Assembly: GCF_037392515.1 (NCBI RefSeq)
Contig: NC_090282.1
Location: forward strand, 35,205,054 to 35,269,053
Reading direction: 5' to 3'
Source of the DNA: Haliotis asinina
Taxonomy: Eukaryota; Mollusca; Gastropoda; Lepetellida; Haliotidae
DNA length: 64,000 nucleotides
Made by a program: the position numbers and the translations under genes. The notes beneath the pieces are model-generated. The model was not told the DNA's origin. It searched no databases and worked only from the letters and a program-made list of their open reading frames with translations. Of the stretch, positions 60,332-64,000 are shown in pieces (the first letter of the stretch is position 1; every line of letters starts with the position of its first letter).

Positions 60332-61258
60332 CTAAGAGCGGCCAAAGGCTTCAAGAGATGACGTCGAACCGCGCGATGAAGACTGAGCAAGGCCGGTGGT
60401 GGAAGAATGATGACCCACCAATGAGGAGGTTGTAAACAGTTTGTACCAGCCAATCACAATGTTGCTAAGATCGAGATCTGACAAAAGGATCTGAGCCACT
60501 CCCATAAACACTTTCTTGTCCATCCGACCATAATCGCCCCACACGGTTACCTACAAACAAAAGGAACATTCCGTATCAAAAGTATTGTATTTCTTAATTT
60601 CTGACAACACATCCAAATTCAGTTCAAAAGCAGAAAATCATATGTTGCATGAAAACTGTAACAAAATCTACAATGTTTACCTGTAATATTTTGCCAATGT
60701 ACGACTCAGTAAAGACAAGCTGCTGCTGGTAGAGTGGATCTAGTGTTCTTCTGGCTGTGGTTGTCTTCTGTTTTTCTACACAGGTCTTGCCATCAATGAG
60801 ATAAACCTTCACATAAGGCGCTGCAAAACATGGATAACATATTTTCTCAGAAATTCATACCTTCTTAATTCATATATCTTCCCTTTCACAAAGTGTGATG
60901 TGTTGTCTGATTTAACTCATCAAATTTTAGTTGAACAAAAAAAGAAATTGCATCTAGTAACTTGAATTGCTATTCCAAACTGCATATTCCTGTTTAAGAT
61001 GTTCTTTAAACATAACTATTTTCGTGGATATACTTCGTACCTGGAAGAACTCTGGCTCCAGGTTTTGATAACAATCCACGGGCGCGGATGACCTCAACCT
61101 CTAGATGACCTTTCCTGTCATACAAACCAAGCTGAATCTCGCCAAGGCACGGAGATCCAAGGACCTGTCTGCCAACCAACTGGGATGGCCCCAACCCATC
61201 TACAAAATCTCCAAACTGGCCCTCAGGACCAAGACGTGCATGGGTTGGTAGCCAAAGT
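60332..61258 (-). CDS. Rim: RIM C2B domain and C-terminus
   Basis: Exons 61258-61041, 60820-60681 and 60550-60332. The first carries GPEGQFGDFVDGLGPSQLVG, typical of the sequence just before C2B, and the first strands. The last ends SSSRGSTSSLEAFGRS. The length and end are close to those of vertebrate RIM1/2. Confidence 0.95.
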
Positions 61259-63946
61259 CTGAAAGAAGAAACATGCATTTTCAGACCTGAAGCTAAACTT
61301 ATCAAGTGTTTCAAGATACTTGCACTGATCACAAGCAATATACTTTAGTATGCTTATCCTGATGAAAAATACACAACGGCCAAATATGTGTCATGTAATA
61401 TTTGCAAGGGTGTCTGAACAATAATAACTGTCTGACTTCTTTATGGACAAAAACGGTTCATACTCTTTAAAAAGCTCTACTTTTTCATACTTTAAAAAAT
61501 CTCATCTCCATTGCAAAATTGTGACTATATCATCACAACCTCTTGCTCCCTGGTGGCACCTGTCAGAAACTCAAGACATATGAACTGTTAACCTGAAGAA
61601 ACATGGTAGCGGTATGTGCCTTGTGTTGATGGAGGTGTAGAAAGGTTGGCACAGGGGGATACTTACACACTTGAGGAGTCACTACTAATGCTGCCAATAC
61701 TTCCATCTGTGGAGTCCTTACTGGCTTGTTTAGACATTCCACCACGGAGATCCACAGGACCAACCTCCTCACTTCGCTGGAAGGAACTCTTCTTTTTCTT
61801 TTCTGAAAGAGGTAAACTAATTAAGTGAGGTGATGAAGTAAGCTGATTGTAAGAAGTTACATGCAATCGCAGGGTAGAACATTAGTATACAGTGAGTATG
61901 ATTTTACAGCATGGAAGATGAATCTATAGACAAATGTTCCCTCTGAAGCCATATGTTACTCTCAACCATGCAGTTAAGACTGGCTTGATTCCAGATCCTG
62001 AGATTCAACCAACCTGCCAGCTGTGTGGCACTGCTGCTTCGTCGATTGAGACCAACCAGCGATGCCACTTTGTGGCCGAGACTAGGCCGACGTTTTCGAC
62101 CCTCTGTCACTGATGACGACACAGCTGAGTCTGACATGCTGCCATCATTCCGGTCATAGTTCTGACTGTCGTTAGCGGTGCTGCGGGCAGCCTGCTGACG
62201 TCGAGGCATGGTGGTTCTGCTCTCCATCTTTGAGGTGAATTCACTACAATGAAAGTGAGTCAGTGAGTGAGTATGGTTTCACGCCACTTTCAGTCATATT
62301 GCAGCAGTATCATGGCGGGGGACAAAAGAAAGGGGCTTCACACATTGTGCCCAATTTAGGGTATTGAACCCAGGTCTTTGGTGTGACGAGGAAATGCTTT
62401 AACTACTAGGCAACCACACCGCTCACTAGACTGAAAGGCATTAGGAATGAAACACTAACCTATCCTAAAAACAAAACAAAACAAAAAAATGCAGAAATTC
62501 TGCATCAGCATTTTGTTGCCCACAAATAGCTATTTTAATTTATTAGGGTATAAAGAACACAAAACGCAACTGATTACTATTCTAAACTTAGGGTATGTTA
62601 TATCATTGAATACCTGATTTAGCGATCAGGAGTTTAAGCAACTTGAAACTTCAGTCATAAGGGCAAAATGAGTTTACTGACAGGATTCACTTCTTACCTG
62701 AGTCGCCTGTGTGGACGCTCTGACTGTGTAGATCTGACACTGATGGTGCTAACCTTGGACACCTCAGACATGTCACTTGTCTCTGACACATCACTTGCAA
62801 CATCGTCCGACACCTCCGGGCTGAATTCTAAAATGTAACAAAATATATAAACTTTCTGGTTTCAAATCAGTGTTACAAAACTTAATTACTGTAAATATTA
62901 TTAGGAAAGTTTGCAAAGATCTTATAGGTCTAGACTATTAGAAAATCAGGGAAGGCACACTTGCATTGTCATTTTTCAGCAAAAGCTTGATTCCTGTAAA
63001 CTTATGACCATTTACGGAATATTACCAGAGTGCGTTCTGATGTTAAAAACAGTAACAATAAGTTCAAAATTTTAGGATATGCTAGTTTTAAAACATCTGT
63101 GTACCAGCATTGATACTAGTTGTGAAAGTCTGTTTAAACCAACTTTACATTTTCCATATGAGACAAGCTTTACTAACACCACTCAAATTGCAAATAACCA
63201 GTGAATTATTTAGATTATCTGATAATGTAGTTTTCATTTCCCATCTGCCAGTAAGGATTATAAAATAGGTTTAGTGAACAAAACAGTAAATCAAGCCTGT
63301 CAAGTTTTCACCTCTGGCAGAAAGCTAAGCTATTAGTATAATAATTACTCACCTTTTGCTCTGCGCCCTCTATGGCTTCTCTCAGGGTCGCGTCCCCTTT
63401 CGTATCCTCGATCCATACCTCTGTCTCTCATTCTATCCCCACGATCCCGATCTATATCCATCCTGCGGTCTTTCCTGTCTCTTGATTTGGACCTGATATA
63501 AGAGTGAACAATTTATTATTGAGCTATTACAGTAAATCTAAATCGAAACATGTTAATTAGCCACAAAAATACAGTACATGTGTTCTGAGTTACTTGTGAT
63601 AACACATCCATGTCAAGGATGTCAACAGGAGGAAATGTGAATTAAGGTATAACATGTTTGAAGACAGTGAAAGAGTTCCAATGATATTTCACTTATATCA
63701 TGTCACTGGTAGGAAAGTCTAAAGTCACAGCTTAATAAACATACAGTATTTGACTAACTGTTGCCCCTACGAGGGCCACTAATCAATGTGAGCGAAGACA
63801 GGTGTCCCTTAGCTGGACATACCTGTCTACATCTCTTCTGGAGTAGTAGGCCTCACTGTCAGACAGTGGTATATTTCCAGAGCCATGCTGACCCATCTTT
63901 ATCTTCATCTTCATCATACGAGCTCTCTCTTCGAGGTCTTGTGTTA
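60332..63946 (-). CDS. Rim: RIM (regulating synaptic membrane exocytosis) homologue, 3' part, 8 exons
   Basis: Exons in the window, 5' to 3': 63946-63823, 63492-63353, 62827-62698, 62243-62014, 61802-61667, 61258-61041, 60820-60681, 60550-60332. Splice phases match and 444 codons precede the TAG at 60332-60334. RIM proteins are active-zone scaffolds that tether calcium channels and vesicles through Rab3, Munc13, RIM-BP and liprin. The zinc finger, PDZ and C2A parts lie beyond base 64000 if present. Here there is a low-complexity Arg/Asp linker, Ser-rich segments including SDVSETSDMSEVSKVST and GHKVASLVGLNRRSSSATQL, then the C-terminal C2B domain (LEVEVIRARGL, APYVKVYLID, RTLDPLYQQQLVF, VTVWGDYGRMD, FMGVAQILLSDLDLS, IGWYKLF). 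RIM C2 domains lack calcium-binding residues in known members. Invertebrates usually have one RIM gene. Confidence 0.95.
61667..62243 (-). CDS. Rim: RIM exons with the conserved GHK..LVGL..RSSSA segment
   Basis: Exon 62243-62014 carries PRRQQAARSTANDSQNYDRN and RRPSLGHKVASLVGLNRRSS. Exon 61802-61667 encodes KKKKSSFQRSEEVGPVDLRG and SKQASKDSTDGSIGSISSDS. These precede C2B in RIM proteins, and their basic, Ser-rich nature offers phosphorylation sites. Confidence 0.88.
62255..62432 (-). repeat. tRNA-derived SINE, minus orientation
   Basis: On the minus strand: GCGGTGTGGTTGCCTAGTAG (A-box side), CTGGGTTCAATACCC (B-box side), CACAATGTGTGAAGCCCC and GTGGCGTGAAACCATACTCA with a CTCACTGACTCAC tail. 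It lies in the RIM intron right upstream of exon 62243-62014. Confidence 0.8.
62698..63946 (-). CDS. Rim: RIM linker exons: acidic/basic and Ser-rich segments
   Basis: Exon 63946-63823 encodes TQDLEERARMMKMKIKMGQH and IPLSDSEAYYSRRDVDR. Exon 63492-63353 is a run of alternating Arg and Asp (RDRKDRRMDIDRDRGDRMRD and more). Exon 62827-62698 encodes the conserved VSDDVASDVSETSDMSEVSK and STQSERP. Low complexity suggests disorder and alternative splicing, as in other RIM genes. Confidence 0.88.
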
Positions 63947-64000
63947 CTGCAATCAAAATCTGGCACTAAGAACTGTGCTACTATAGTAAAGTGTAGTACC

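Overview
This is eukaryotic DNA from an intron-rich invertebrate. The best guess is a gastropod mollusc, probably an abalone (Haliotis). That guess rests on the gene content and on many copies of two SINE types ending in a (CTCA)n tail; it is an inference, not a database result. There is no prokaryotic, plasmid or CRISPR content. Most open frames are translations of tandem repeats or of introns. The real genes were found by joining short exons with matching splice phases.

Three protein-coding genes are supported. (1) 517-32831, plus strand: a complete 20-exon KIAA0319/KIAA0319L homologue. Exon lengths sum to 2286 nt, giving 761 aa plus stop. It encodes a signal peptide, five PKD domains, a membrane-proximal region, a six-cysteine EGF-like module, one transmembrane helix and a conserved acidic/serine-rich tail. 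(2) 42167-50056, minus strand: a 10-exon mosaic lectin (2976 nt, 991 aa). It encodes a signal peptide, C-type lectin, WSC, a short Cys module, a second C-type lectin, a second WSC, a Ser/Thr-rich mucin-like region with three 36-aa repeats, and a sushi domain. All nine introns are phase 1. (3) 60332-63946, minus strand: the 3' half of a RIM homologue (presynaptic active-zone scaffold), comprising the linker and C-terminal C2B domain. Its 5' part lies beyond base 64000.

Layout: gene 1 fills the first half with long introns full of repeats. These include a hAT-like element (4406-5011), a Tc1/mariner element with a DD35E core (8239-9726), SINEs, MITE-like foldbacks, and minisatellites at 584-1000, 3230-3727, 10880-11340, 19202-19550 and 28729-31985. 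The last is 3.25 kb long, contains an apparently perfect 608-bp duplication, and separates the transmembrane exon from the tail exons. Genes 1 and 2 converge across 32832-42166, which has no recognised gene. Gene 3 runs toward gene 2, with about 10 kb of AT-rich, gene-poor DNA between them that probably includes a long RIM 3' UTR.

The genes do not form a pathway or operon. Genes 1 and 3 are typical conserved animal membrane/neuronal genes. Gene 2 is the most unusual gene and could be lineage-specific. The points most worth a second look are its all-phase-1 modular build, the nested minisatellite, two in-phase splice donors inside PKD4, and the apparent absence of a MANSC domain from gene 1.
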